A stretch of DNA of 64,000 bases from positions 62,001-126,000 of the forward strand of contig CAWBXR010000006.1 in the NCBI GenBank assembly GCA_963792815.1, written 5' to 3'. The number at the start of each line of letters is the position of its first letter. Position 1 is the stretch's first letter. The notes beneath the pieces were generated by a model that was not told the DNA's origin, did not search any database, and saw only the letters and a list, made by a program, of their open reading frames with translations. The DNA is from JARRPM01 sp963792815. Its GTDB lineage: Bacteria > Pseudomonadota > Gammaproteobacteria > Pseudomonadales > Halieaceae. Both the position numbers and the translations under genes were made by a program. Positions 8,208-17,716 of the stretch are shown here, one piece after another.

Positions 8208-9287
8208 CTACGCCTTGCGCTGCTCGAAATCCTGCATGAAGGCTATCAGGGCGTCCACCGCGTCCTCGCCGACCGCGTTATACAGGCTGGCGCGCATACC
8301 GCCCACTGAGCGGTGGCCCTTGAGGTTCAACAAGCCCGCCGCTTCGGATTCCTGCAGGAACAACTTGTCCAGGGCGGGGTCCGCCAGGGTAAAAGGAACG
8401 TTCATCAGCGAACGGCTGGCCAGCTCCACCGGGTTGGCGTAGAAGCTGCTGCTGTCGATAGCGCTGTAGAGTTTAGCCGCCTTGCGCCGGTTGATGACTT
8501 CCATCGCCTGCAGGCCGCCCAGCTGTTGCAGCCAGCTGAAGACCAGGTCCGCCAGGTAGATCGCGAAAGTCGGCGGCGTGTTGTACATCGAGTCATTGTC
8601 GGCGGCGACTTTCCAGTCGAGCATGGTCGGGCAGGCGGCGCTGGCGCGACCCAGCAGGTCCCTGCGCACGATCACCAGGGTCAGCCCCGCGGGACCGATA
8701 TTCTTCTGGGCGCCGGCGTAAATCACGCCGTACTCCGCCACGTCGATCGGCCGGGACAGGATGGTGGAAGACATGTCCACCACCAGCGGCACATCGACTT
8801 TGGGGGTCCAGAAGTACTCCACCCCGCCTATGGTTTCATTGGGCGTGTAATGCAGGTAGGCCGCGTCCGCCCCCAGCTGCCAGCTGTCCCGGGGCGGGAT
8901 GGTGGAAAAATTGCTGTCCTCGGAGCTGGCCGCGACATTGACCTTGCCGAAGCGCTTGCCCTCGGCGATCGCTTTTTTCGACCACTGCCCGGTGTTGACA
9001 TAATCGGCGCTGCCATTGTCGCCCATCAGGTTCAGGGGCACCGCGGCGAACTGGCTGCTGGCGCCGCCCTGCAGGAACAGCACGGCGTAATCCGCGGAAA
9101 TGCCCAGCAGTTCGCGCAGGGTCTGCTCGGCGTGCTCGGCGACGCTCACAAACTCCGGGCTGCGATGGCTCATTTCCATCAGGGAAAGGCCCTTGCCGTG
9201 CCACTCCAGCATATCTTCGCGGGCTGTTTCCAGCACCGCTTCGGGCAATGCGGCGGGTCCGGCACAGAAGTTGTAACAACGGCTCAT
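8208..9287 (-). CDS. serC: Phosphoserine aminotransferase
   Basis: 359 residues of the class-V aminotransferase SerC. YNFCAGPAALPEAVLE at the start and MEMSHRSPEF are diagnostic. The PLP lysine is in YAGAQKNIGPAGL at about residue 195. It makes O-phosphoserine for serine synthesis and the homologous step in pyridoxal-phosphate synthesis. It lies between gyrA (38-base gap) and pheA, an arrangement shared with Pseudomonas. Confidence 0.97.
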   Translation of the reverse strand: MSRCYNFCAGPAALPEAVLETAREDMLEWHGKGLSLMEMSHRSPEFVSVAEHAEQTLRELLGISADYAVLFLQGGASSQFAAVPLNLMGDNGSADYVNTGQWSKKAIAEGKRFGKVNVAASSEDSNFSTIPPRDSWQLGADAAYLHYTPNETIGGVEYFWTPKVDVPLVVDMSSTILSRPIDVAEYGVIYAGAQKNIGPAGLTLVIVRRDLLGRASAACPTMLDWKVAADNDSMYNTPPTFAIYLADLVFSWLQQLGGLQAMEVINRRKAAKLYSAIDSSSFYANPVELASRSLMNVPFTLADPALDKLFLQESEAAGLLNLKGHRSVGGMRASLYNAVGEDAVDALIAFMQDFEQRKA

Positions 9288-9325
9288 CTTGGTTCGCTTC
9301 CTGGTTTGTGGAGTCTGTCGGGCGC

Positions 9326-11980
9326 CTATTCGACGCCGTCTTCCCCGGTTTCATCGTTTGTCTGTGGATCAGTGCTTTGCGCTTCTTCGGTGCCGGCTGC
9401 GTCCGGGGCATCCTCGTCGGTCGCTTCCGGGTCGAACAGCTCAGGGTCCGCGGCTGGCTCGTCGATACGCTCGACACCCACCAGGAACTCCCCTTCCTTG
9501 GTCCGGATAACCCGCACACCCTGGGTATTGCGGCCCAGCACTGACACCTCGTCGGTGCGGGTCCTGACCATGGTGCCCTGGTTGGAGATCAGCATCAGCT
9601 CATCGCCGTCAAAAACCTGAACCGCGCCTACCAGCTTGCCGTTGCGGGCGCTGGTGGACATGGCGATCACACCCTTGTTGCCGCGGCCCTTGCTGGGAAA
9701 CTCATCGATTTCCGTGCGCTTGCCGTAACCGTTCTCACTGACGCTGAGTACCTTGCCGTCCACCTGCGGGATAATCAGCGAGATCATCCGGTGGCCCTCG
9801 CCCAGGCGAATGCCGCGCACACCGCGAGCGGTGCGGCCCATGGCCCGCACATCGGACTCCTTGAAGCGCGCGGCTTTGCCCTCGCTGCTGAACAGCATGA
9901 CATCGCAGCTGCCGTCGGTGATGGCGGTACCTACCAGCACATCGCCCTCATCCAGCTCCAGGGCGCGCAGGCCCACGCTGCGCTGACGGGCAAAATCGGT
10001 CAGTGCTGTCTTCTTTACGGTGCCGCTGGCAGTGGCCATGAAAATGTAGTGGCCCTCGGTGTACTCGTTCACCGGCAGGATGGAGGTCACCCGTTCACCC
10101 TCCTCCAGCGGCAACAGGTTGACCATCGGCCGCCCGCGCGAATTGCGTCCCGCCAGCGGTATCTGGTAGACCTTGAGCCAGTAAACCTTGCCCATGTTGG
10201 AAAAACACAGGATGGTGGCGTGGGTGCTGGCAATCAGCAGGTGCTCGACGAAATCCTCGTCTTTCACCGCGGTAGCCGAGCGCCCCATCCCGCCCCGGCG
10301 CTGGGCCTGGTAATCGGACAGGGGCTGGGTCTTGGCATAGCCACCGTGAGAGATCGTGACCACCCGATCCTCCTCGGTAATCAGGTCTTCCACTGTGAGG
10401 TCGTGCTGGGACGCGGTAATCTCGGTGCGGCGCTCGTCGCCGAATTCCGTGACGATTTCCTCCAGCTCCTCGCGGATAACCAGCTTCAGTCGATCCGGGT
10501 CTGACAGGATCTCGAGATAATCGGCAATTTCCCGCAGTTTTTCCTGGTACTCGTTCAGCAGCTTCTCGTGCTCCAGGCCGGTCAAGCGGTGCAGGCGCAG
10601 GTCGAGGATAGCCTGGGCCTGGGCCGGGGACAGATGGTACTTGCCATCGCGCAGGCCGTAGTGGGGGTCGAGATCATCCGGGCGGCAGGCATCACTGCCG
10701 GCGCGCTCCAGCATCCCGGTCACCTCGCCCGGCTCCCAGGCGGCCTCCAGCAGTTTCTCCCGGGCCTCGGTGGAGCTGGGTGAGGCCTTGATCAGGGCGA
10801 TCACCGGGTCGATGTTGGACAGGGCTATGGCCAGGCCTTCCAGCAGGTGGCCGCGCTCGCGGGCCTTGCGCAACAGGTACACGGTGCGCCGGGTCACTAC
10901 CTCGCGGCGGTGCCTGATAAAGGCCTCGAGAATCTGTTTCAGGTTGAGAGTGCGGGGCTGGCCGTCCACCAGGGCGACCATATTGATGCCGAACACGGAT
11001 TGCAGGCCGGTCTGGGCGTACAGGTTGTTGAGCACCACGTCGCCGATCTCGCCGCGGCGCAGCTCGATCACCACCCGCAGCCCGTCCTTGTCGGACTCGT
11101 CCCGCAGTTCGGTGATGCCCTCGATTTTTTTCTCCTTGACCAGCTCGGCAATGCGCTCGATCAGGCGCGCCTTGTTGAGCTGGTAGGGGAGCTCGTGGAT
11201 GATGATGATGTCCTTGCCGCGCTTGTCATCGTGGATGACTTCCGCCCGCGCCCGCACGTAGATACGGCCGCGCCCGGTGCGGTAAGCCTGGATGATGCCC
11301 GCGCGACCGTTGATGATGGCCGCGGTGGGGAAGTCCGGCCCGGGGATGTGCTCCATCAGGTCATCGACGGTCATCTCGGGATCTTTCATCAGGGCGAGGC
11401 AGCCACTGACGACTTCCGTCAGGTTGTGGGGCGGAATATTGGTGGCCATGCCCACCGCGATCCCGGCGGAACCGTTGATCAGCAGGTTCGGCACCCGGGT
11501 GGGCAATACGTGGGGGATGCGCTCGGTGCCGTCGTAGTTGTCGACGAAGTCCACCGTCTCCTTGTCGAGATCCGCCAGCAGCGCGTGGGATATCTTGCGC
11601 ATGCGAATCTCGGTGTAGCGCATGGCCGCGGCGGAGTCACCATCTATGGAGCCGAAGTTACCCTGGCCGTCCACCAGCATATAGCGCATGGAAAAGGGCT
11701 GCGCCATACGCACGATGGTGTCGTAGACCGCCGAATCCCCGTGGGGGTGATACTTACCGATCACGTCCCCCACCACCCTGGCGGACTTCTTGTAACCCTT
11801 GTTCCAGTCGTTGCTGAGCTCGTTCATCGCATGCAGCACGCGTCGGTGCACCGGCTTGAGGCCGTCCCGCACATCCGGCAGGGCTCGCCCCACGATGACA
11901 CTCATGGCGTAATCCAGGTACGACTGCTTGAGCTCGTCCTCGATATTGACGGGAAGAATTTCTTTGGCTATTTCACCCAT
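9326..11980 (-). CDS. gyrA: DNA gyrase subunit A
   Basis: 884 residues. The cleavage domain has the catalytic tyrosine at position 122 in AAAMRYTEIRM and the quinolone-determining segment HPHGDSAVYDTIVRM. Residues 83 and 87 are Ser and Asp, the wild-type (susceptible) state in E. coli numbering, which aligns exactly here. The GyrA box QRRGGMG in the C-terminal DNA-wrapping domain separates it from ParC. The C-terminus ends in an acidic tail rich in Asp and Glu. It is the first gene of the long minus-strand cluster. The candidate promoter is in the gap to the divergent mtaD. Confidence 0.98.
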   Translation of the reverse strand: MGEIAKEILPVNIEDELKQSYLDYAMSVIVGRALPDVRDGLKPVHRRVLHAMNELSNDWNKGYKKSARVVGDVIGKYHPHGDSAVYDTIVRMAQPFSMRYMLVDGQGNFGSIDGDSAAAMRYTEIRMRKISHALLADLDKETVDFVDNYDGTERIPHVLPTRVPNLLINGSAGIAVGMATNIPPHNLTEVVSGCLALMKDPEMTVDDLMEHIPGPDFPTAAIINGRAGIIQAYRTGRGRIYVRARAEVIHDDKRGKDIIIIHELPYQLNKARLIERIAELVKEKKIEGITELRDESDKDGLRVVIELRRGEIGDVVLNNLYAQTGLQSVFGINMVALVDGQPRTLNLKQILEAFIRHRREVVTRRTVYLLRKARERGHLLEGLAIALSNIDPVIALIKASPSSTEAREKLLEAAWEPGEVTGMLERAGSDACRPDDLDPHYGLRDGKYHLSPAQAQAILDLRLHRLTGLEHEKLLNEYQEKLREIADYLEILSDPDRLKLVIREELEEIVTEFGDERRTEITASQHDLTVEDLITEEDRVVTISHGGYAKTQPLSDYQAQRRGGMGRSATAVKDEDFVEHLLIASTHATILCFSNMGKVYWLKVYQIPLAGRNSRGRPMVNLLPLEEGERVTSILPVNEYTEGHYIFMATASGTVKKTALTDFARQRSVGLRALELDEGDVLVGTAITDGSCDVMLFSSEGKAARFKESDVRAMGRTARGVRGIRLGEGHRMISLIIPQVDGKVLSVSENGYGKRTEIDEFPSKGRGNKGVIAMSTSARNGKLVGAVQVFDGDELMLISNQGTMVRTRTDEVSVLGRNTQGVRVIRTKEGEFLVGVERIDEPAADPELFDPEATDEDAPDAAGTEEAQSTDPQTNDETGEDGVE

Positions 11981-12298
11981 GTAAAACGGATTCCTTCACT
12001 ACCAGCGGAGGGCTTTATTATCACTGCGGCCAGGCGCTGAAAACGCGCCCCTCGGTGGCCGAATAAACGGTTTTGCTCGCCCCGAACACAAACCGCCGAT
12101 TATACGGAATATGCCGCCATATCACCATAATTTTGCAGTATTTCGGCGCCACTGAGGCTGTATCGGGGAAATTCCGGTTATACTTCCGGCCCAATTCACC
12201 GAAGCCATCCCCGAGCCGATGACCTGGTGATTTTTTGACCAGTTTCCAGTGACAGCCGCGCACGGCCTTTTGCCGCCGTTTACAGGGAAAGCCACCGA
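11981..12298 (-). promoter_or_regulatory. Divergent gyrA / mtaD intergenic region with candidate -10 element
   Basis: This 318-base gap has no coding look. On the minus strand a perfect TATAAT (12104-12099, context CCGTATAATCGG) lies about 120 bases before the gyrA start; no good -35 precedes it. On the plus strand TATACT (12179-12184) is the best candidate -10 for mtaD, again with a weak -35. The sequence around 12095-12150 is AT-rich relative to the window. Confidence 0.4.
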
Positions 12299-13636
12299 AT
12301 GGACCCGCAAGCACAGACCGCTGACATCCTGATTCACCCGGGCTGGATAGTGCCGGTGATCCCCCGGGGCGCGGTGCTGGAAAATTACAGTATTGCCCTG
12401 ACGGGCGACCGTATCAGCGCCCTGCTGCCGCGCCGGGAAGCGCAGTCCATCACCGCCAGGCAGGTGCTGGAACTGCCGGGGCACGCACTGATGCCGGGGC
12501 TGGTGAACAGCCATGGCCATGCCGCCATGAGCCTGCTGCGCGGCTACGCTGACGACCTGCCCCTGATGAGCTGGCTGGAGCAGCGCGTGTGGCCCGCGGA
12601 GGCCGCCCACGTCAGCGCCGACTTCGTCCGCGATGGAGTCGAACTGGCCATTGCCGAGATGATCCGGGCCGGCACAACCACCTTCAGCGACATGTACTTT
12701 TTTCCCGACGCCTGCGCCCAGACAGCCCAGCGCCTGGGCATGCGCTGCCAGATCACCTTTCCCATCCTGGACTTCCCCACAATGTGGGCCCGCTCGGCGG
12801 ACGAGTACATCAGCAAGGGGCTGGCCCTGCGGGACGAGGTCAAGCACAGCCCCCTGGTAACTGTGGGGTTTGGCCCCCACGCCACCTACACCGTGTCGGA
12901 ACCCAACCTGGTCAAGGTCGCCACCCTGGCGGCAGAACTCGATGTGGTAGTGCAGATCCACCTGCACGAAACCCGCGGCGAGGTGCTGCTGGCGGTGGAG
13001 AGCAACGGCGAACGCCCCCTGGACAGCCTGCATCGGCTGGGTCTGCTGGGGCCCCGAACCCAGTGCGTGCACATGACGGACCTGGGCGACCAGGACATCG
13101 CCCTGCTGGCGGCTACCGGCGCCCACGTGGTGCACTGCCCGCAATCCAACATGAAGCTGGCCTCGGGCACCTGCCCTGTCACCCGCCTGCTGGCAAAGGG
13201 CGTGAATGTGGCACTGGGCAGCGACAGTGCCGCCAGCAATAACGACCTGAATATGTTCGGGGAGATGCAGTACGCGGCGTTACTGGCCAAACTCTACAGC
13301 GAGGATGCCGCCGCCCTGCCGGCCGCTGACGCGCTGGCAATGGCGACCATCAACGGCGCCCGGGCCCTGGGCATGGAGGACCGTATCGGCAGCCTGGAGA
13401 CCGGCAAGCAGGCAGACCTTATCGCCGTCGATCTCAGCCAACCCGAAACCCAGCCGGTTTACAACCCGCTGTCGCACCTTGTCTACGCCTGCAACGGCAG
13501 CCAGGTGACCCACAGCTGGATAGATGGCGTACCAGTTATGCAACAGCGCAAACTCACTCACATTGACCTCACCGCACTGGGTTCGCGCACCCGGGCGTGG
13601 CAGGAAAGAATACACAAGAGGTTCCCGCATGACTGA
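12299..13636 (+). CDS. mtaD: 5-methylthioadenosine / S-adenosylhomocysteine deaminase
   Basis: 445 residues of the metal-dependent TRZ/ATZ amidohydrolase family. The metal-binding pair is in LVNSHGHAAMSLLRG (His72 and His74). HLHETRGEV and GSDSAASNNDLNMF supply the other ligands. It deaminates methylthioadenosine or S-adenosylhomocysteine to the inosine analogue, an entry to methionine/SAM recycling. Position between gyrA and ubiG matches Pseudomonas. Its last 8 bases overlap ubiG, a SAM-dependent methyltransferase that produces S-adenosylhomocysteine. Substrate assignment is by family and synteny. Confidence 0.88.
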   Translation: MDPQAQTADILIHPGWIVPVIPRGAVLENYSIALTGDRISALLPRREAQSITARQVLELPGHALMPGLVNSHGHAAMSLLRGYADDLPLMSWLEQRVWPAEAAHVSADFVRDGVELAIAEMIRAGTTTFSDMYFFPDACAQTAQRLGMRCQITFPILDFPTMWARSADEYISKGLALRDEVKHSPLVTVGFGPHATYTVSEPNLVKVATLAAELDVVVQIHLHETRGEVLLAVESNGERPLDSLHRLGLLGPRTQCVHMTDLGDQDIALLAATGAHVVHCPQSNMKLASGTCPVTRLLAKGVNVALGSDSAASNNDLNMFGEMQYAALLAKLYSEDAAALPAADALAMATINGARALGMEDRIGSLETGKQADLIAVDLSQPETQPVYNPLSHLVYACNGSQVTHSWIDGVPVMQQRKLTHIDLTALGSRTRAWQERIHKRFPHD

Positions 13637-14339
13637 CACACGCAATGTAGACCCGCAGGAGATCGCCAAATTCGAGGCGCTGGCCTCCCGCTGGTGGGAC
13701 CGGAGCGGCGATTTCCGCCCACTGCATGAGATCAACCCCCTGCGCGCCAACTATATCGATGAACACTCCCCGGTCGCCGGCAAACACCTGGTGGATATCG
13801 GCTGCGGCGGCGGCATCCTGGCAGAGGCCATGGCCCAGCGCGGCGCCACGGTAACCGGTATCGACATGGGTGAGGCGCCGCTGGCGGTGGCCCGGCTGCA
13901 CCAGGAGGAATCCGGGGTCGCGGTGCGCTACCTGCAATCCACGGCGGAGGAGCTGGCACAGAAGGAGGCAGGCGGCTTCGATATCGTGTGCTGCCTGGAG
14001 ATGCTGGAACACGTCCCCGACCCGGGCTCTGTCATCAGCGCCTGCGCCGAACTCGCCAAACCGGGCGGCAGCCTTTACTTCTCCACCATCAACCGCAACC
14101 CCAAGGCCTTCGTGTTCGCTATCGTGGGGGCGGAACATATCCTGAAACTGCTGCCCGCGGGCACCCACGACTACGCCAAATTCATCAAGCCCTCGGAGCT
14201 AGCCGGCTGGATCAGGGATGCCGGCCTGGTGGTGGAAGGCATGACCGGGCTTACCTACAACCCGCTCACCAAATACTATCGACTGAACCCCCGGGATGTC
14301 AGCGTGAACTACATGGTGCGGGCGGTCAAACCCGCGTGA
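13629..14339 (+). CDS. ubiG: Ubiquinone biosynthesis O-methyltransferase
   Basis: 236 residues. The class-I SAM-binding motif VDIGCGGGILAEAMAQRGA is at about residues 54-72. The UbiG N-terminus EIAKFEALASRWWD and the C-terminal block GLTYNPLTKYYRL are diagnostic. It performs both O-methylations of the ubiquinone ring. I chose the ATG at 13629: it overlaps the mtaD stop by 8 bases and matches the family N-terminus, although the frame opens 35 codons earlier. The stop overlaps the next start by one base (TGATG). Confidence 0.97.
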   Translation: MTDTRNVDPQEIAKFEALASRWWDRSGDFRPLHEINPLRANYIDEHSPVAGKHLVDIGCGGGILAEAMAQRGATVTGIDMGEAPLAVARLHQEESGVAVRYLQSTAEELAQKEAGGFDIVCCLEMLEHVPDPGSVISACAELAKPGGSLYFSTINRNPKAFVFAIVGAEHILKLLPAGTHDYAKFIKPSELAGWIRDAGLVVEGMTGLTYNPLTKYYRLNPRDVSVNYMVRAVKPA

Positions 14340-15010
14340 TGCTGCTCCCAAAATCACTCAAGGCGGTTATTTTTGACCTGGACGGCACCCTGGTGGACAC
14401 CGCGGACGAATTCGTGGTGATCGTCCAGGCCCTGCGGGCTGAACACGGCCGGGGCGAGATGGACCCGCAGCGCATCCGTGCCTCGGTGTCCAACGGCGCC
14501 AGGGCGCTGGTCAGCCTGGCGCTGGACATGGCAGAGAATGCCGAGGGCTTCGAAACCCAGCGACTGCGGCTGCTGGAATTGTACAGCGGGGTGCTGGGCA
14601 GCGTGGCCAGGCTCTATCCGGGCATCGGTGAACTGCTGGTCGAACTCGACCACAGGAACGTATCCTGGGGTATCGCCACCAACAAACCCCGGGCCTATAC
14701 CGCACCGCTGCTGGACCGCCTGGCGCTGCAGCCGGGACCGGGAAGCGTGGTATGTCCGGAGGATGTCGCCGAGCGCAAGCCCCACCCGGAGTCCCTGCTG
14801 CGCAATTGCCGGGAACTGGGCTGTACCCCGGACCAGGCCATTTATATCGGCGACCACCTGCGGGATATCGAGGCGGGCAAGCGCGCCGGCATGTACACCA
14901 TCGCCGCGGCCTACGGCTATATCGAACCCGGCGACGACCCCTACAGCTGGGGCGCCGACGCCCACGCCGAGAGCAGTGCCGACCTGCAAAAAATGATCCT
15001 GGGCAGCTGA
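14339..15010 (+). CDS. mupP: HAD phosphatase, N-acetylmuramic acid 6-phosphate phosphatase (MupP) type
   Basis: 223 residues of the haloacid dehalogenase superfamily: motif I FDLDGTLVDT (Asp nucleophile), motif II IATNKP, motif III Lys in ERKPHPE, motif IV YIGDHLRDI. By sequence alone it could be phosphoglycolate phosphatase (Gph). The position between ubiG and yciK is that of MupP in Pseudomonas, which dephosphorylates MurNAc-6-phosphate in cell-wall recycling. Function is inferred from synteny. Start ATG at 14339 overlaps the ubiG stop. Confidence 0.8.
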   Translation: MLLPKSLKAVIFDLDGTLVDTADEFVVIVQALRAEHGRGEMDPQRIRASVSNGARALVSLALDMAENAEGFETQRLRLLELYSGVLGSVARLYPGIGELLVELDHRNVSWGIATNKPRAYTAPLLDRLALQPGPGSVVCPEDVAERKPHPESLLRNCRELGCTPDQAIYIGDHLRDIEAGKRAGMYTIAAAYGYIEPGDDPYSWGADAHAESSADLQKMILGS

Positions 15011-15066
15011 GGCAGCCCGCCAGGCGAACACCAAGCCCTATTGCCACGACACAGCAGGAATAAACC

Positions 15067-15825
15067 ATGGATTTTCCCAGCGCACCAGCCAACTACCGAC
15101 CCGCTCCCACCCTCCTGCAGGGCAAAACGATACTGGTAACCGGCGCCGGCGATGGCATCGGTCGCAGCGCAGCCCTGGCTTATGCCGCTCACGGCGCCAC
15201 CGTGATCCTGCTGGGACGCACCGAAAGCAAACTTGAAAAAGTGTACGACGAGATCGAGGAAGCGGGTGGCCCCAAGCCCGCCCTGGTCGCACTCGATCTC
15301 GCCACGGCCACCGAGGATAACGTCGCCCACCTGGCGGCCGGCCTCGCCGAGGAATTTCAGCACCTCGACGGCCTGCTGCACAACGCCAGTATCCTGGGCG
15401 AGCGGCGCCCGGTGGAGAGCGCCCATTACGCCGCCTGGCTGGAAGTGATGCAGGTCAACGTCAACGCCCAGTTCCTGCTAACCCGGCATCTGCTGCCGCT
15501 GCTGCAGGCGGCGCCAGCGGCATCGATAGTCTTCACTTCATCAGGTGTGGGGCGCAAGGGCAGGGCCTACTGGGGCGCCTACGCGGTCTCCAAGTTTGCC
15601 ACCGAGGGTTTCATGCAGGTGCTGGCCGACGAACTGGAGAACACCTCGAAGGTTCGGGTCAACAGCCTCAACCCGGGCCCCACCAACACGGCTATGCGCC
15701 GCACGGCTTACCCCGGCGAACAACCGGGCGACAACCCTGCGCCGGAGGACATCATGGCGACTTATCTGTTCCTGTTGGGAGATGACAGCGTCGGGATAAG
15801 TGGCCAGGCCTTCAACGCCAGGTAA
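15067..15825 (+). CDS. yciK: YciK-family short-chain dehydrogenase
   Basis: 252 residues, classical SDR fold. The NAD(P) motif is TGAGDGIG (about residues 25-32), NNAG-equivalent HNAS, and catalytic Ser/Tyr/Lys in SSGVGRKG and YAVSKFA. The N-terminus (MDFPSAPANYRPAPTLLQGK) is typical of YciK. Its substrate is not established in the family. It ends the mtaD-ubiG-mupP run. Its stop codon merges with the A tract of the hairpin at 15824-15851. Confidence 0.88.
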   Translation: MDFPSAPANYRPAPTLLQGKTILVTGAGDGIGRSAALAYAAHGATVILLGRTESKLEKVYDEIEEAGGPKPALVALDLATATEDNVAHLAAGLAEEFQHLDGLLHNASILGERRPVESAHYAAWLEVMQVNVNAQFLLTRHLLPLLQAAPAASIVFTSSGVGRKGRAYWGAYAVSKFATEGFMQVLADELENTSKVRVNSLNPGPTNTAMRRTAYPGEQPGDNPAPEDIMATYLFLLGDDSVGISGQAFNAR

Positions 15826-15851
15826 AAAAAAGCCGGCACAAAGGGCCGGCT
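15824..15851 (-). terminator. Hairpin with T tract on the minus strand, downstream of yciK
   Basis: Perfect 7-base-pair stem AGCCGGC/GCCGGCT with a 7-base loop. On the minus strand it is followed by seven to eight Ts; on the plus strand no T run follows. As a rho-independent terminator it would therefore stop a transcript coming from the right, where no gene is recognised. It may also work weakly for yciK. Confidence 0.65.
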
Positions 15852-16140
15852 GAATCGGAGTCTCACAGTTGGGATTACAAAAGACCTGGATGGAATCCCC
15901 AATGGCGCCAAGAGTGGTTCGCGCTAGCAAAAACACACGACTTACCGTCACTGGCAAATGAGACCGGAGCGCGAGGAACAAAGTTCCCACCGCGATAAAA
16001 ATATTTCACCGGCAGCACCTGCCGCTCTATCAGGGCGCCGCTTTGCGGTGTCGCACCCGCCGATGGACAGGAGCTGTCAGGGATACTAGTCTTGTCCCGC
16101 AACAACCACGTGTGCCGGCAGCCAGGACAGGGATAGGAAC
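15852..16140 (-). other. yciK-cysK gap with a possible unannotated minus-strand transcript
   Basis: No recognisable gene. The only sizeable minus-strand frame runs 16105-15875 (76 codons from a TTG, ending NHSWRHWGFHPGLL) and ends 24 bases before the terminator stem at 15824-15851. I do not recognise the peptide and would not call it a gene on present evidence. The AT-rich stretch at 15993-16006 stands out in the gap, and cysK promoter elements should also lie here. Confidence 0.3.
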
Positions 16141-17121
16141 ATGAGCAATATTTACGCGGATAATTCGCAGACCATCGGCAAAACCCCGCTGGTCAGGATC
16201 AACCATATCAGTGACGGCAATATTTTCGTCAAGCTGGAGAATCGCAACCCGGCAATGTCGGTCAAATGCCGCATCGGCACCAGCATGGTACTGGCAGCCG
16301 AACAGGACGGCAGCCTGAAGCCCGGCATGACCATCGTTGAACCCACCAGCGGCAATACCGGCATCGCCCTGGCCTTTGTCGCGGCGGCCCGCGGCTACGG
16401 CTGTATCCTGACCATGCCCAATACCATGAGCCTGGAGCGTCGCATGCTGATGAAGTCGCTGGGCGCGCAGGTGATTCTCACGGATGGCGCCAAGGGCATA
16501 CCCGCGGCCATCCAGAAGGCCGAGGACATCATCGCCTCGGACCCTGCCAAATACTGGGGCCCGCACCAGTTCGAGAACCCGGCAAATCCGGCTATCCACG
16601 AATCCACCACCGGTCCGGAAATCTGGGACGATACGGATGGCGGGGTCGATATCCTGGTTTGCGGCGTCGGTACCGGCGGCACCCTCAGCGGTATCTCACG
16701 CTATATCAAGAACACCCGGGGCAAGGCGATCCTGACCGTGGCGGTAGAACCCGACAGCACCACCATGATCACCGCCGCCAAGGCGGGGGGTGAACCCAGT
16801 CACGCGCCCCACAAAATCCAGGGTATCGGCGCCGGTTTTGTACCGGGCAACCTCGACCTGGATATGGTCGACCAGGTGGAACAGGTATCGAGCGACGAGG
16901 CCATGGAATGGGCCCACAAGCTGATGCAGGGAGAAGGCATTCTCGCCGGCGTGTCCTGCGGCGCGGCAATGGCCGTCGCCGACCGTCTTTCCCGGCGCGA
17001 GGAAAACCGGGGCAAGATGATTGTGGCGATCCTGCCGGATTCCGGGGAGCGCTACCTCACCTCGCCGCTGTTCTCCGGCCGGTTTTCCGAAAACGAGACG
17101 GTGCAGACGACTATCAGTTGA
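16141..17121 (+). CDS. cysK: Cysteine synthase A (O-acetylserine sulfhydrylase)
   Basis: 326 residues, fold-type II PLP enzyme making cysteine from O-acetylserine and sulfide. MSNIYADNSQTIGKTPLVRI aligns with E. coli CysK throughout. The PLP lysine is Lys42 in NPAMSVKCRIG. PTSGNTGIALAFVAAARGY binds the substrate and GVGTGGTLSG the PLP phosphate. The dipeptide-region PDSGERYLTSPLF is that of CysK rather than CysM. It ends 1 base from the convergent GNAT gene. Confidence 0.96.
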   Translation: MSNIYADNSQTIGKTPLVRINHISDGNIFVKLENRNPAMSVKCRIGTSMVLAAEQDGSLKPGMTIVEPTSGNTGIALAFVAAARGYGCILTMPNTMSLERRMLMKSLGAQVILTDGAKGIPAAIQKAEDIIASDPAKYWGPHQFENPANPAIHESTTGPEIWDDTDGGVDILVCGVGTGGTLSGISRYIKNTRGKAILTVAVEPDSTTMITAAKAGGEPSHAPHKIQGIGAGFVPGNLDLDMVDQVEQVSSDEAMEWAHKLMQGEGILAGVSCGAAMAVADRLSRREENRGKMIVAILPDSGERYLTSPLFSGRFSENETVQTTIS

Positions 17122-17122
17122 A

Positions 17123-17716
17123 TCAGGAGCGCTCGCGCAGCTGCGTGAGCCGCTCCCTGACCTCCGGCCAGTCGCTGTCGATAACGCTGAAGTACACCGA
17201 ATCCCGGGCAAAGTTGCCCTGCACGATCATATGCTTGCGCAGCACTCCCTCGCGGGTGGCGCCTATCCGCTCCAGGGCCCGCTGGGAGCGGGCGTTGCGG
17301 GCGTCCGTCTTGAACTCAACCCGGACGCAACCCAGGCGCTCGAAAGCGTGGTTCAGCAACAGGAATTTTGCCTCGGTGTTGACCGCTGTTCGCTGCCACT
17401 GCTGCCCGAGCCAGGTCCAGCCAATTTCCAGGGAATGGTGTTCCGGGCGGATGTTGAGGTAACGGGTGCTGCCGATTACCTTGTGCTTGGCTTTTTCGAC
17501 AATGGCAAAGGGAAGCTGGCCCGGCGCAGCGATGGCCTCGTCAATCCACTGGCGCGTGTCCGCCATGTCGATAAAGCAGGCCCGCGGCATATAACTCCAG
17601 TCGCTGGCATTGTGCCCACGGTTATAGAGGCCCTGGGCATGCTCCTGTCGCAGCGGCTCCAGTTGCACTGTCGCCCCCGTCAACACCACTGGCTCCACCC
17701 GCATGCCGGATATCAC
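17123..17716 (-). CDS. RimJ/RimL-type GNAT acetyltransferase
   Basis: About 197 residues with the GNAT core of the RimL/YjgM-like clade. GSTRYLNIRPEHHSLEIGW and RVEFKTDARNARSQRALERI (the latter containing the acetyl-CoA loop and helix) are typical. Substrate unknown; members acetylate protein N-termini or small amines. The GTG start (17714-17716) overlaps the qor stop (GTGA); an ATG at 17704 is the alternative. It is convergent with cysK with a single base between stop codons. Confidence 0.85.
   Translation of the reverse strand: MISGMRVEPVVLTGATVQLEPLRQEHAQGLYNRGHNASDWSYMPRACFIDMADTRQWIDEAIAAPGQLPFAIVEKAKHKVIGSTRYLNIRPEHHSLEIGWTWLGQQWQRTAVNTEAKFLLLNHAFERLGCVRVEFKTDARNARSQRALERIGATREGVLRKHMIVQGNFARDSVYFSVIDSDWPEVRERLTQLRERS

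Noticed and set aside
12299..15825. mtaD-ubiG-mupP-yciK considered as a novel biosynthetic cluster
   Set aside because: The same order occurs in Pseudomonas, so it is a conserved housekeeping neighbourhood.
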